Part shown: positions 1 through 8,368 of the stretch, one piece after another | Layout: the number at the start of each line of letters is the position of its first letter | Numbering within the stretch: the first letter of the stretch is position 1 | NCBI GenBank assembly: GCA_903866275.1 | Contig: CAIPMU010000004.1 | Span: 1 to 64,000, forward strand | Origin: Vampirovibrio chlorellavorus | GTDB lineage: Bacteria > Cyanobacteriota > Vampirovibrionia > Vampirovibrionales > Vampirovibrionaceae | Length of the DNA stretch: 64,000 nt | Reading direction: 5' to 3' | Notes under the pieces: model-generated | Database searches by the model: none | Seen by the model: the letters and a program-made list of their open reading frames with translations, nothing else | What the model was told of the DNA's origin: nothing | Program-made: the position numbers and the translations under genes

Positions 1-332
1 GCCTGACTCAATTTCCTGGACACAGATGGATTTCTGCTGAATTGAGCGGTTTAGGGAAAAGGAAATGAAATGGTTAATTCCCTTGTGCTAAAATTTCCCC
101 AATCTCTGCCCCAAGTGGATCTAAAAAAGGGACCCGGTCAAAATCATGCGGAAATGCAAATTCTGTGCCTTTTATGTGCAAAAATTGTGCAAATTGTAAC
201 TCTCTAATGCAAAAAGCCCCCCTGCATAGTTGCAGAGGGGCTTTTAAGCTTATATGGTGAAGCCAGAGATAAATCAGCCGTTGCCGAATAGACTTAAGGA
301 TGATTTAGTCGCCCACATCATCGAAAAAGAAA
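1..332. other. Gene-free stretch downstream of ssrA
   Basis: No convincing coding frame is seen here. It holds the terminator at 211-245 and otherwise AT-rich sequence. An upstream gene may end just outside the window. Confidence 0.5.
211..245 (-). terminator. Bidirectional rho-independent terminator, ssrA side
   Basis: A GC-rich hairpin (AAAAGCCCC left arm, GGGGCTTTT right arm, with TGCA/TGCA inside) has A/T tracts on both sides, so it can stop transcripts from either strand. It lies about 90 bases past the 3' end of the minus-strand ssrA. Confidence 0.75.
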
Positions 333-752
333 TGGTGGAGCCGGAGAGATTCGAACTCTCGTCCAGAACGTACGCCGGCAAATATCTACGAGCGTAGGAA
401 AGAATTGATGTCGGTCAGCCCAGTCCCTTTCCGCGGGCTAAAAACTGACCCAAGCGTTTAACCCCGCCGGGCTCGATCAAAGGTTTCGCAGTGGCCCTAT
501 GATCCTCGGGCTTCAGCTAGCATACATCAAGGGACCCAAGCTCTCGGCATGCTGGAGAGACTTGAGTGGCCACACTCAGTCTATTAAGTGTAACCTCTCC
601 AACTAGGCAGCTTTCGCTGCTTTGCGGGAGAAGTCTACGGCGATTACGTTGTTGTTGTTGGCAGTTAATTGCCTTGCTTGTTATTAACGGGGAACAGCAC
701 CCCGACTCGCAATTTGCTTCCGTATTCGCCCTGTCAAATCCAAATCGGCCCC
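333..752 (-). ncRNA. ssrA: Transfer-messenger RNA (tmRNA)
   Basis: Rescues stalled ribosomes by acting first as an alanyl tRNA and then as a short mRNA for a degradation tag. The 5' end GGGGCCG (752 downward) pairs with CGGCTCC just before the encoded CCA at 333-335, giving the tRNA-like acceptor stem. The T arm with GTTCGAATC is visible near 345-360. The tag reading frame lies at 662-603 and ends in TAG. The predicted tag, counting the tRNA-donated-type first Ala codon, is ANNNNVIAVDFSRKAAKAA. It shares the ANN start of cyanobacterial tags and ends in the usual small-residue degron. One-piece form, 420 nt, not the permuted two-piece form. Confidence 0.95.
603..662 (-). other. tmRNA proteolysis-tag reading frame
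   Basis: Nineteen codons plus TAG inside ssrA: ANNNNVIAVDFSRKAAKAA. The AA end is the expected ClpXP/ClpAP-type recognition end. The run of four Asn followed by VIAVDFSRK resembles the ANN-V-x-F-x-RK pattern of cyanobacterial tags but is longer. Confidence 0.85.
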
Positions 753-1056
753 AAAAAGCTGGGATTTGAACGGGCAGAAGGGCCGAAACGGCACCCACTG
801 TTCAAAGCACAGCCTTTGGGTCGGTTGGGAATGGGGGTCTGATTATCAAGGTACACAAACAGAAGAGGACTCATGCACTATAGCACATGACGCTGGCAAT
901 TGTGAGTGGTTCACTCCAGAGTGCTTAAAATACTCTAAAACCAGCAGGTTCGCAAGTCCAATGTCCCGATTATCTGCCAGAGGCCACTGATAGCACGACA
1001 TCAGCGTGACTTTGCACCCCTGCCCCCTAACTGGATAAATTCAGTATAATAAGGTC
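753..1056. other. Divergent intergenic region ssrA / membrane protein
   Basis: Contains the promoters of two divergent genes. On the plus strand a perfect TATAAT sits at 1045-1050, only six bases before the ATG at 1057, with no good -35 at normal spacing. I could not place the ssrA promoter with confidence. Confidence 0.4.
1045..1050 (+). promoter_or_regulatory. Perfect -10 box directly before a start codon
   Basis: TATAAT lies six bases upstream of the ATG at 1057. Transcription would start at or next to that ATG, so the message may be leaderless. The -35 region is not recognisable. Confidence 0.4.
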
Positions 1057-2712
1057 ATGAGAGTGAGTGCGCGTTTTAAAACGGGTGGGCTGCTGTTAGG
1101 TTCATGGCTGTTTGCCATTGCCTACACCACCACCAACGTCTTCCCGGACCCGGATTTGTGGGGACGCCTGAGCATGGGCGCGCTGATTTTCCAGAATGGG
1201 CGCTTCCCCTACCATGATGTCTTTTCCTATACGGCCCCGCATGCCCGCTGGGTGGATCACGAGTGGCTCACGGGCGTGGTGTTCTATCAAATCCTGACCC
1301 ACTTTGGGGAAGCCGGGTTTTTGGTGTTTAAATACCTGATGCTGCTGGGCATATTTGGGTTGCTGTTCCGCTTGCACCGCAAGGTGTACCGGGTATCGCC
1401 GCTGTACGCTTTTTACGCCCTGCTGCTGGTGGTGGATGCCTATGTGGTGGGCGTGTATTCGACCGTGCGTTCTCATATTTTCACGTTTCTGTTCTTTTTT
1501 ATCGAGCTCTACCTGTTGGAGCAGGTGCGTCTAGGCCAGAAATCGAGGAAAGTATTATTCTGGCTGCTGCCGCTGGGGGTAATCTGGGGCAATCTGCACG
1601 GCGGCTACGCCATGAGCCTGCTGTTACTGGGTTGCTACGGGCTGGGCGAGGTCATTCAACAACGTAAGCTTCAGGCTGGGCTTTTCCATGGGATGCTGAT
1701 GGGGCTGTCTTTTCTGCTATTGGGCCTTTTTAACCCCTATGGCTTCCAGTATTGGTCATTTTTAATCCACGCCTGGACGCTGGATCGCTCCAAAATCGGG
1801 GAGTGGAGCCCGCTTCGTTTTGATGTCTGGCTGTTTGTGCCCGCACAATTGCTGTTTATCGCAGGCACGGTGCTGCCCCCGTTGCGCTGGCAGTTCCGGG
1901 ATCGCCATGTGCCGGGTGAATGGAACCGGCTGCTTACGCCCAGTCTGGTATTATTCTGGACAGTGATCATGATGTTGCGCGCCGTGCGCTTGCAGCCCTT
2001 CGTGGCTTGGGTGCTGGTGGCCTACCTGCCCCTGTTTCTGGATCCTGCCTTTGTGCGCAGTGTAATCCCCCAGCGATTACAGCAATTCTTTCAAAAACAG
2101 GCCTCGGCCTTTTGCAATACCTTGCCCGCCTTGGTCGTAGCGTTGTCGGTGGGGATGGTGGCCTATCTGCATCACGATAGCAGCCTGCTCAAGGTCGAAT
2201 TGAAAGACGAGTTAAGCCAGAGTGACGCCATCGCCACCCGCTATCCCGTGGGTGCCTTGCAGTATCTGGAACGCTCCCCATATCACGGGAATTTACTGGT
2301 TCATTTTGGGCTGGGAGAATTTGTGCTGTGGCGGTTATACCCCCGATTCAAAGTCTCCATGGATGGCCGATACGAAGAGCTATATTCGCAGGCACAATTC
2401 TTGCAGAACCACTATTGCTATGATCAGCGCAATATTGTCAAAAATCAGGCGTCGATCAATGCCATTAATCAGGGGAAAGCTGATTTCCTGCTGATGGATA
2501 ATAAATTGCCGGTGAATAGTCTTCTGGCTTTGAGTCCCGTTTGGCAGATGATTTATAACGATGCTTACTTCATTGTTTTCGCCAGAAAGACCGCACTGAA
2601 ATCTTTTCCTGCCTATGCATCCGGTTGGCCCAGCTTGAGTCGAAAAGCAAACAGCATCGGCGATTTTATCACCGATGCTGATTTGAAGCGTTTTAAAACG
2701 TCTGAATACTAG
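1057..2712 (+). CDS. Multi-pass membrane protein, glycosyltransferase-like
   Basis: A 551-residue integral membrane protein with roughly ten hydrophobic segments and a soluble C-terminal part of about 170 residues. After the first segment there is a loop rich in acidic and aromatic residues (DPDLW..., HDVFSYTAP, WVDHEWL). Similar loops occur in GT-C/PMT-like lipid-linked sugar transferases and in related uncharacterised bacterial membrane proteins, so envelope glycan or lipid modification is possible but not shown. The start is the first ATG, right behind a TATAAT box. AAGG at 1051-1054 is too close to serve that ATG well, and GTG at 1063 is an alternative. The stop TAG shares the tetramer CTAG with the stop of convergent slyD. 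Confidence 0.7.
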   Translation: MRVSARFKTGGLLLGSWLFAIAYTTTNVFPDPDLWGRLSMGALIFQNGRFPYHDVFSYTAPHARWVDHEWLTGVVFYQILTHFGEAGFLVFKYLMLLGIFGLLFRLHRKVYRVSPLYAFYALLLVVDAYVVGVYSTVRSHIFTFLFFFIELYLLEQVRLGQKSRKVLFWLLPLGVIWGNLHGGYAMSLLLLGCYGLGEVIQQRKLQAGLFHGMLMGLSFLLLGLFNPYGFQYWSFLIHAWTLDRSKIGEWSPLRFDVWLFVPAQLLFIAGTVLPPLRWQFRDRHVPGEWNRLLTPSLVLFWTVIMMLRAVRLQPFVAWVLVAYLPLFLDPAFVRSVIPQRLQQFFQKQASAFCNTLPALVVALSVGMVAYLHHDSSLLKVELKDELSQSDAIATRYPVGALQYLERSPYHGNLLVHFGLGEFVLWRLYPRFKVSMDGRYEELYSQAQFLQNHYCYDQRNIVKNQASINAINQGKADFLLMDNKLPVNSLLALSPVWQMIYNDAYFIVFARKTALKSFPAYASGWPSLSRKANSIGDFITDADLKRFKTSEY

Positions 2713-3194
2713 TGGTGGTGCCCATTAGGGCCGTGGGGATGTCCGTGGCTCAGCTCTTCTTCCGAAGCGTCACGCACTTGCACGATTTCCACGTCGAAGT
2801 TCAGCACTTGGCCAGCCAGCGGGTGGTTGGCATCCAGGGTCACCTGATCGGCTTCAATCTGCTTGATGGTGGCCATCATTTCACCTTCAGGGGACTGCAA
2901 TTGCACCAACATGCCCACTTGGGGAGGTTGACCGCCGAATTGACCCAATGGCAAAGCGAAGATCAGTTCCGGGTTGTGTTGGCCATAGCCTTCAGCCGGT
3001 TGGACGGTTACTTGCTTGCGATCGCCGGGTTTCAAGCCTTCCAGGGCCACTTCCAGGCCGGGGATAATATTCTGGTGACCTTGCAGGTATTCCAGGGGCT
3101 CACCTTCCGAAGCATCCAGCACTTTGCCAGCATTATCGGTCAGGGTGTAATTCATGGAAACGATTTTGTTGCGGGTAATGGTATCGACTGCCAT
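2709..3194 (-). CDS. slyD: FKBP-type peptidyl-prolyl isomerase, SlyD-like
   Basis: A 161-residue cytoplasmic prolyl cis-trans isomerase and chaperone of the SlyD type. The FKBP half-domains are split by the insert-in-flap region, with the conserved G-xP-LEYL-G and IPGLE-AL-G-K-GD motifs at residues 30-60 and PAEGYG near 67-72. The tail ends in a His-rich segment (HGHPHGPNGHHH), the metal-binding tail of SlyD involved in nickel handling in other bacteria. AAAGGAG lies about ten bases before the ATG. Length is typical of short-tailed SlyD. It converges with the membrane protein gene, sharing CTAG. Confidence 0.93.
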   Translation of the reverse strand: MAVDTITRNKIVSMNYTLTDNAGKVLDASEGEPLEYLQGHQNIIPGLEVALEGLKPGDRKQVTVQPAEGYGQHNPELIFALPLGQFGGQPPQVGMLVQLQSPEGEMMATIKQIEADQVTLDANHPLAGQVLNFDVEIVQVRDASEEELSHGHPHGPNGHHH

Positions 3195-3322
3195 CTTGGA
3201 CAGACTCCTTTATCATTGAAAGTGACATCCTAACAGCCATTGCCATAGAGCGCAAGAAAATCCTGATAGTTTTGGATATACATATTAAATACCCATGAAG
3301 CCAAATCCATGAAAAGAAAGAG

Positions 3323-3357
3323 CCGTTCTTGAGTTCCTGGAGTGTGCTCAAGAACGG
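3323..3357 (-). terminator. Terminator hairpin after the 3372-4067 gene
   Basis: An 11-bp perfect inverted repeat (CCGTTCTTGAG / CTCAAGAACGG) is followed on the minus strand by CTCTTTCTTTTC. It lies just past the stop of the unknown gene ending at 3372. Confidence 0.7.
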
Positions 3358-3371
3358 AACCTCAGTTAATA

Positions 3372-4067
3372 TTAATGAACATAAGTGCGAATATAATCTT
3401 CCACTGCGCGTGACATCATGTGGCGAAATATTTGCTTTCGCAGCCAAGCCTGGTGATAACCGGACTGGTCACCGAAGATAACCTTGGCGGCGTCTGCTTT
3501 AAACATCGCATCAACGGTGAGGGAATGGCAGAAGGCTAACATGCTGTCCAGAGAGGTGAATAAACTACGCAGTAAAGGTTCGGCGGCTCCAGGCTGATAA
3601 TCTGTAATGCACTTTAACGCGTAAACCCTGAAGTTTTCGGCGTATTCATCCTGAATATCCGCCATGCGCTTCTCACTGAGGTCCCCTCGGTACAAAGAAC
3701 GGGTGGCCTCCAATAACCACCGCGATAAATCCCGAATAAGGCCCTGCTCGGTAGTGGTAAAAGGCCTTCCTTCGGACGAGGCGCGGCCTGCCCCGGCGAG
3801 CCGAATGCTATGGGCATCCAGAAAGGTTTTACGGAACATGAGTACGTTCCGGTCCACATCCACTTCAAACTCTTGGTCCAAAATATCCAGTATGGCCTGC
3901 TCGGAAAATGCAAACATCACAACGCCACAATTCTCCCGGCCCAGAATGTTTTGAAAACGTTGCAGCATTTCATCGGGTGACAGATCGAGAAAAGCCTGGG
4001 GGTTTGGTTTATCCTCCCCTTGAATTCGCGCTGCCAGAATGGCCAACTTTACCGCAAAATTTCTCAC
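3372..4067 (-). CDS. Unknown protein, about 231 residues
   Basis: I do not recognise this protein. It is soluble-looking, mostly helical, with no signal peptide or clear membrane segment and many charged residues. The longest frame begins at GTG 4091 with a strange RWWW peptide. That peptide is encoded by AGGTGGTGG, which reads better as a ribosome binding site for the GTG at 4067 (residue 9 of the longer frame). A TATAAT box (minus strand, 4105-4100) close upstream also favours the later start. Transcribed alone, with its own terminator at 3323-3357. No function can be proposed. Confidence 0.75.
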   Translation of the reverse strand: MRNFAVKLAILAARIQGEDKPNPQAFLDLSPDEMLQRFQNILGRENCGVVMFAFSEQAILDILDQEFEVDVDRNVLMFRKTFLDAHSIRLAGAGRASSEGRPFTTTEQGLIRDLSRWLLEATRSLYRGDLSEKRMADIQDEYAENFRVYALKCITDYQPGAAEPLLRSLFTSLDSMLAFCHSLTVDAMFKADAAKVIFGDQSGYHQAWLRKQIFRHMMSRAVEDYIRTYVH

Positions 4068-4099
4068 AGTCCACCACCACCTAAAACTCACTCTATTCT

Positions 4100-4105
4100 A
4101 TTATA
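4100..4105 (-). promoter_or_regulatory. -10 box of the 3372-4067 gene
   Basis: A perfect TATAAT on the minus strand. Transcription would start near 4093, giving a leader of about 25 bases to the GTG at 4067 that contains AGGTGG. No convincing -35 is visible. Confidence 0.45.
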
Positions 4106-4470
4106 AGGTATTTTTTAAATTACTGCGGTGCTTGGGGATTAGGGGCGACATCGCATTCTGGTTCCATATTTCAGGATGGATAGGGTGACATTGAACGTTT
4201 GCACTTCAGGAGTCAGTTTTACCAACCCTCTTATTAGGCAGTGTTAGATGATGCAGGGCTGTTTCAACACTCATTTAGCTGGTGGAGTCCATGCCAAATA
4301 TTTCAGACTAAACTGAGTTTAAAGTCGAAAAAGATTCGCTGAAAGATGCTTGAGTGGGTTACGACTTTAATCCGCCATCCCTGAACACACCCACGAAACA
4401 CACCAAGTCGCTTGATATACACAACCGTCAGAAATCCTAACGCTATCGTCACCCAAAGGAGAACGTGAAC
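4106..4470. other. Gene-free stretch before the EF-hand gene
   Basis: About 360 bases between divergent genes. I see no coding frame, RNA gene or strong hairpin. It must carry the promoter of the EF-hand gene, which I could not locate. Confidence 0.4.
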
Positions 4471-4989
4471 ATGTCTATTTCCGCTACATCGGGTAGTGGG
4501 TCTAGCTGGGCATTGGGCGGCCTTCAACCTCGAAAACAGCCCCCGCAGCTCACCAAAGACCAACTGACCCAACTGGACAGTCAGCTCAAGTCGGAAGGTA
4601 AGGATACCTCCAACCTGGATAAGATCATTTCCAACTTCGATAAACTGGACACCAGCAAGGACGGCAAAATCAGCATGGATGAGCTGAAGACCGGTGCCCA
4701 GCAGTTTGGCATTCAGATGCCCAAAGGCGGTGGCCATCACCACCACGCCAAAAAACCGGACAATGACGGGGATGACGCAGGAAATGCAAACAGCGTCAGC
4801 AGCAACAGCTGGGGTCCTCCCCCGGGCTTGTTGAGTTCTTCTCCCCCACCCGGTGGCGCACCACCCAGCGGCAAAGGCTTTGATCCCAATTCTTTCATGC
4901 TGAGCATGCTGGAAAAGTTTGCAGGATCCGATCCCACCACTGCAGCCCAAACGCAGGCCTCCGGCAGTTCCATTAACCTGGCTGCCTAG
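4471..4989 (+). CDS. EF-hand protein with His cluster and Pro-rich tail
   Basis: A 172-residue protein with one canonical calcium-binding EF-hand loop at residues 60-71 (D60, S62, D64, K66, S68, E71 in positions 1, 3, 5, 7, 9, 12). The rest is low complexity: a Ser/Gly-rich N terminus without a signal peptide, GGGHHHH and an acidic NDGDD patch after the EF hand, then PPPG/PPPGG segments and a Gln/Ser-rich end. The ATG at 4471 follows AAAGGAG (4455-4461) at nine bases; a GTG at 4465 is too close. Stands alone with a terminator at 5057-5104. A calcium-responsive or structural role is possible. One EF hand cannot say which. Confidence 0.8.
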   Translation: MSISATSGSGSSWALGGLQPRKQPPQLTKDQLTQLDSQLKSEGKDTSNLDKIISNFDKLDTSKDGKISMDELKTGAQQFGIQMPKGGGHHHHAKKPDNDGDDAGNANSVSSNSWGPPPGLLSSSPPPGGAPPSGKGFDPNSFMLSMLEKFAGSDPTTAAQTQASGSSINLAA

Positions 4990-5056
4990 GTTTCTGCGTT
5001 TTCAATGAATCATCGCTACATTCCTACGATACACACGATGCGATAGTTTAGGAATG

Positions 5057-5104
5057 AAAAAGCGCCATGACTCGAATGTTAAACCCATTCGGCTGGCGCT
5101 TTTT
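5057..5104 (+). terminator. Bidirectional terminator between convergent genes
   Basis: AAAAAGCGCCA pairs with TGGCGCTTTTT, and an inner stem CGAATG/CATTCG extends it. It serves the EF-hand gene on the plus strand and the TetR gene on the minus strand. Confidence 0.8.
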
Positions 5105-5161
5105 CGGTGGATATTCCGCCAAAACAACGGGGCTCCCCGAGTAATGACAGAATGAGGAAGG

Positions 5162-5809
5162 CTAATTGACCGGCGGGCACGGACGCTCCAGAGCATTTCG
5201 GGGGAGCTTAAGGCCTGACAGCAGCATATCAATCAAGGTTGTCAAAAAAGGCTGAAGCGCAAGATCGGGACGGTTTTCCATCAGCGGCGGCTTGATGCTC
5301 ATCAGGGCCATGCGAAGCATTCGAGCCTGGCTCAAGCTGTCTTCCAGCGGTAAAATCAGACCCTGAGCTGCCGCCTGATCCAGCAAATGGGCCATCAGTT
5401 TGGCCTTTTCATCGAGAGTTTGATGGAAAAAGGACTGCCCCATCACACGTCCCCGCAAATAAGGCGGCGGATGGATCGGATTCGGATCCTGAAAATGCTT
5501 TTTCATATTATGAAACGTGAACAAGGCATCTTGTAAAAGCACGTTTTGCAATGTTTTTAGAGGGCCATCGCTGCTGTTTTCAATCACCAGCCGCATTTGT
5601 TCCAGCGCCTTGGCCTGATTTCTCTGCACCACAGCCATGAGGATCTCTTCCTTGTTGGTGAAATCACTGTAGAGTGTTGCTTTGCCAATCCCGACCGCTT
5701 TGGCTATATCTTCAAGGGTGGTTTTGGCAAAGCCATAACGGTCAAAAAGTTCTTGGGCCGCATCAACGATTAATTCGGCCTGATTTTCCAGTTTTTTCTT
5801 GCGACCCAT
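5162..5809 (-). CDS. TetR/AcrR family transcriptional regulator
   Basis: A 215-residue one-component repressor-type regulator. Residues 10-56 form the TetR helix-turn-helix (ELIVDAAQELFDRYGFAKTT, then EDIAKAVGIGKATLYSDF), and the rest is a variable ligand-binding domain. A basic stretch GRKKK starts the protein. No efflux pump is adjacent; the divergent neighbour is a Spy-like gene running the same way, so its target is unknown. A short palindrome ACTGACTCAGT at 5826-5836, just upstream of the start, could be an autoregulatory site, but it is too short to be sure. Confidence 0.85.
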   Translation of the reverse strand: MGRKKKLENQAELIVDAAQELFDRYGFAKTTLEDIAKAVGIGKATLYSDFTNKEEILMAVVQRNQAKALEQMRLVIENSSDGPLKTLQNVLLQDALFTFHNMKKHFQDPNPIHPPPYLRGRVMGQSFFHQTLDEKAKLMAHLLDQAAAQGLILPLEDSLSQARMLRMALMSIKPPLMENRPDLALQPFLTTLIDMLLSGLKLPRNALERPCPPVN

Positions 5810-5992
5810 CGTTTATTGAGCACCCACTGACTCAGTTCTTGCCACAACAATACACCGGACTCCTGACTAGATAGCCCTACAACTAACTTGCCCCAGATCC
5901 CGTATCATCTTGAACCATTTTAATATTGTACTGTAGTTTCTCTCATTTGTGACAGATTTGTCAGAAAACCCTGTGAATTCCTGATAGTCATT

Positions 5993-6027
5993 AAAACCCC
6001 CATCCGGTGAACCACCGAATGGGGATT
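5993..6027 (-). terminator. Terminator after the Spy-like gene
   Basis: On the minus strand AATCCCCATTCGGTG pairs with CACCGGATGGGG (one mismatch) and runs into TTTTAA. It lies 24 bases past the stop of the Spy-like gene. Confidence 0.75.
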
Positions 6028-6050
6028 GGTGTTGCTGGCGTTTAGAATCA

Positions 6051-6623
6051 TTATTGTTGAGTAGTGCCTTGGGGTTGGATTGCTCCATTCCCATCGTGAT
6101 GTTGTTGTTTTTTATTGTGCCATTCGGTTTTCATGGCGTCCCATTTTTGGGCTTGTTCTGGCGTTAATATGGCCTTCATCTGTGTTTCCATCTTTTCGTG
6201 CTCAGCCTTTAGGTCAGCAAACTGTTGATGCATGGTTTCCCGCTTGGCTTTGATCTGTTCAGGACTGGCTCCGCTGGCTTCCATCAATTTCAGTTCCTGA
6301 TACTGAGCTCGTTTGGCTTCAAATTCAGATTGATGTGCCGTTTTAAAGTTAGTGCGAATGGTGGCCATCTGCTTTTTCTGCTCTGGAGTAAGGCCCAGTG
6401 CCTTTTCCATTTTTTCTCGCCCTTCGTGACAATGCTTTTTGCAACCGGCCTTCGATCCGCCAGTCCATTGATCATTCTTCTCGCTCATGACTGGCTTTGT
6501 CTCTTTATCCGGTGTCTTACCCATATTGTTAACAGGAGTGCTGGGTGCCGCATAGGCAAACGTGGACAAAGAGACTGCCAATACAATTACAGCAAGGCTT
6601 TGGTGTTTGATATTCATACTCAT
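6051..6623 (-). CDS. Periplasmic Spy/CpxP-like protein
   Basis: A 190-residue exported protein. Residues 1-25 are a Sec signal peptide ending at FAYA. The mature part carries two LTPEQ (LTxxQ) motifs flanking a long helical segment rich in K, E, Q and M, as in the Spy/CpxP family of periplasmic chaperones and stress-sensor modulators. A HCHEG patch after the first Cys, and a His/Gln-rich tail, could bind metal. GGAGA lies seven bases before the ATG at 6623. In enterobacteria these proteins respond to envelope stress through Cpx or Bae. No such sensor pair is adjacent here. Confidence 0.8.
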   Translation of the reverse strand: MSMNIKHQSLAVIVLAVSLSTFAYAAPSTPVNNMGKTPDKETKPVMSEKNDQWTGGSKAGCKKHCHEGREKMEKALGLTPEQKKQMATIRTNFKTAHQSEFEAKRAQYQELKLMEASGASPEQIKAKRETMHQQFADLKAEHEKMETQMKAILTPEQAQKWDAMKTEWHNKKQQHHDGNGAIQPQGTTQQ

Positions 6624-6913
6624 GAGGGATCTCCAATATTATGATAACAATGCAACAGACATAGAAATGAGGACTGACATCACGATTATTAATCACTTCA
6701 CTTGACAAAAAAAAGCAATTTGATTTCTGAATGGTAGAGACGTTTCAGTCATAAAAAATGTTCCATGCTGATTTTGGAGTCGCGAGTTTAAGCATAGCCA
6801 TTCTCTCCCACCCTGACATACTGCAATGCGCTGACTTTGGTCACAGATAACAGATTTTCCATCCATTGGGCCGGTGGCTGATAAGTTTGTGTTTCAATAC
6901 TAGGAGTTTGATC

Positions 6914-7117
6914 ATGACGCAAAGGGTCGACCGGATGGACAGCTTCTTTCACTGCGCCTACTGCTTTCAAAAGAATACCATTTTTGTGGATCCCACCGGC
7001 GGGGACACCCAGCAGTATGTGGAAGACTGTCAGGTTTGCTGCCAGCCCAATCGCCTGTATATTGCCTGGGATGAGGGCGAGGAACAGTATGTCGCCGACA
7101 GTGAGCCGGAAAGTTGA
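6914..7117 (+). CDS. Small CPXCG-type cysteine-rich protein
   Basis: A 67-residue protein of the CPXCG cysteine-rich family (Pfam Cys_rich_CPXG). Two Cys pairs, C14/C17 (here CAYC instead of CPYC) and C39/C42, likely hold one zinc ion, and the signature YVEDCQVCC matches the family well. The function of the family is unknown. The start at 6914 is set by AGGAG at 6902-6906, seven bases upstream; a longer frame from 6866 lacks such a site and would add residues the family does not have. Confidence 0.82.
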   Translation: MTQRVDRMDSFFHCAYCFQKNTIFVDPTGGDTQQYVEDCQVCCQPNRLYIAWDEGEEQYVADSEPES

Positions 7118-7171
7118 AGCATCTGATGAGAAGTAGTCAATTTGCGATCGTGCCCCTTGAACCTATAACTG

Positions 7172-8368
7172 ATGATGTCATTGTATCCAATGAATAACTT
7201 GCCACCTTTTACACTGGAACAGTATTTGTTACAGCACGAACACAAGGCAGAGCTTTCCCTGTGTAGTTCCGGTTTGGATAGCCTGACTTTAAGGGAACTC
7301 CTGGCGTTCGGAGATTCTGAAACATTGACCTTATGGGAAAAGCAGACGCTGGGATATAGTGATCCCCAGGGGGCACCCCGGTTGCGGGATGAAATCGGTC
7401 GGCTTTATGCGAGCTTGCCCGCCCGTTCACTGGGGTTATTTTCGGGTGCCGCTGAAGCCATTTTCTGTGGCCTTTCGGCGTTGCTGACTCCGCAAGATCA
7501 CGCCATCATCATCACCCCCTGTTATCAATCCCTGAAGTCTGTTCCGGCGAGTATTTGTGGAATTACAGAAATTCCATTACAAATGCGCGAACAGACATGG
7601 GAATTGGACATTCGGTCGATTGAACAGGCCATTCAACCCCACACGAGGGTGCTGGTGATGAATTTTCCCAACAATCCCACGGGAGCATTGCCATCGGACA
7701 CCCTGCGTCAGGCGCTGATTGCACTGGCACGAGCCCATGACTTGTATATTTTCTCCGATGAAGTGTATCGGGGACTGGAACTAGCGGACACACCACAATG
7801 GCCGCCTATGGTTGACGCTTACGAGAAAGGAATCAGCGTGGGCAGCCTGTCGAAGCTGTTTGCCATGCCGGGGGTGCGTTGCGGTTGGCTGGCCTGCCGG
7901 GATCAGTCCATTCTGGAGAAAGCCGTGGGGTTTAAGCATTACACCACCATCTGCAACAATGGCCCCGGTGAAATCCTAGCCCTGATGGCCCTGCGCGCCC
8001 ACGCCGAAATCATCCCCAGAAACCGGTCGGTTTTAGCGCCTCGTTTTGTACTCATGCACCAGTTTTTAGAGCGTCATCCCGCTGTGTTTGATTGGGTTGC
8101 GCCCCAAGGCGGTTGTCTCGTTTTCCCTCGCCTTATCCTTCAGGGGGATTCCTCGGGAATTGCCGAGCGGTTTGCACTGGATTTGCTGGCAGCAGAAAAA
8201 GTTCTGGTGCTGGCCGGTCAGCTTTATGACTTCCCCGGTGAGTTCCTGCGCTTGAGTTACGCCAGCAAAACCTTACCGCAAGCGTTGGAACGGCTGGAAC
8301 GGTTTATTCGCCAACATCATAAAAGCGTTTTTCAGAATGCTTCCCAGCCGCCGCCGAGTGTCTTGTAG
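7172..8368 (+). CDS. PLP-dependent aminotransferase, class I/II
   Basis: A 398-residue fold-type I aminotransferase. Seen in order: NFPNNPTG (residues 164-171), SDEVYRG (195-201) with the cofactor-binding Asp and Tyr, and SLSK with the Schiff-base lysine K228 followed by PGVRCGWL. The C-terminal small domain carries the FLRLSYA arginine motif that binds the substrate carboxylate. The substrate cannot be read from sequence. The N terminus has three candidate Met codons within seven residues. The last 37 bases overlap the convergent outer-membrane factor gene. Confidence 0.85.
   Translation: MMSLYPMNNLPPFTLEQYLLQHEHKAELSLCSSGLDSLTLRELLAFGDSETLTLWEKQTLGYSDPQGAPRLRDEIGRLYASLPARSLGLFSGAAEAIFCGLSALLTPQDHAIIITPCYQSLKSVPASICGITEIPLQMREQTWELDIRSIEQAIQPHTRVLVMNFPNNPTGALPSDTLRQALIALARAHDLYIFSDEVYRGLELADTPQWPPMVDAYEKGISVGSLSKLFAMPGVRCGWLACRDQSILEKAVGFKHYTTICNNGPGEILALMALRAHAEIIPRNRSVLAPRFVLMHQFLERHPAVFDWVAPQGGCLVFPRLILQGDSSGIAERFALDLLAAEKVLVLAGQLYDFPGEFLRLSYASKTLPQALERLERFIRQHHKSVFQNASQPPPSVL

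Noticed and set aside
517-798. 93-codon minus-strand frame
   Set aside because: It overlaps the tmRNA gene and includes the tag region in a different frame; the RNA gene explains the sequence.
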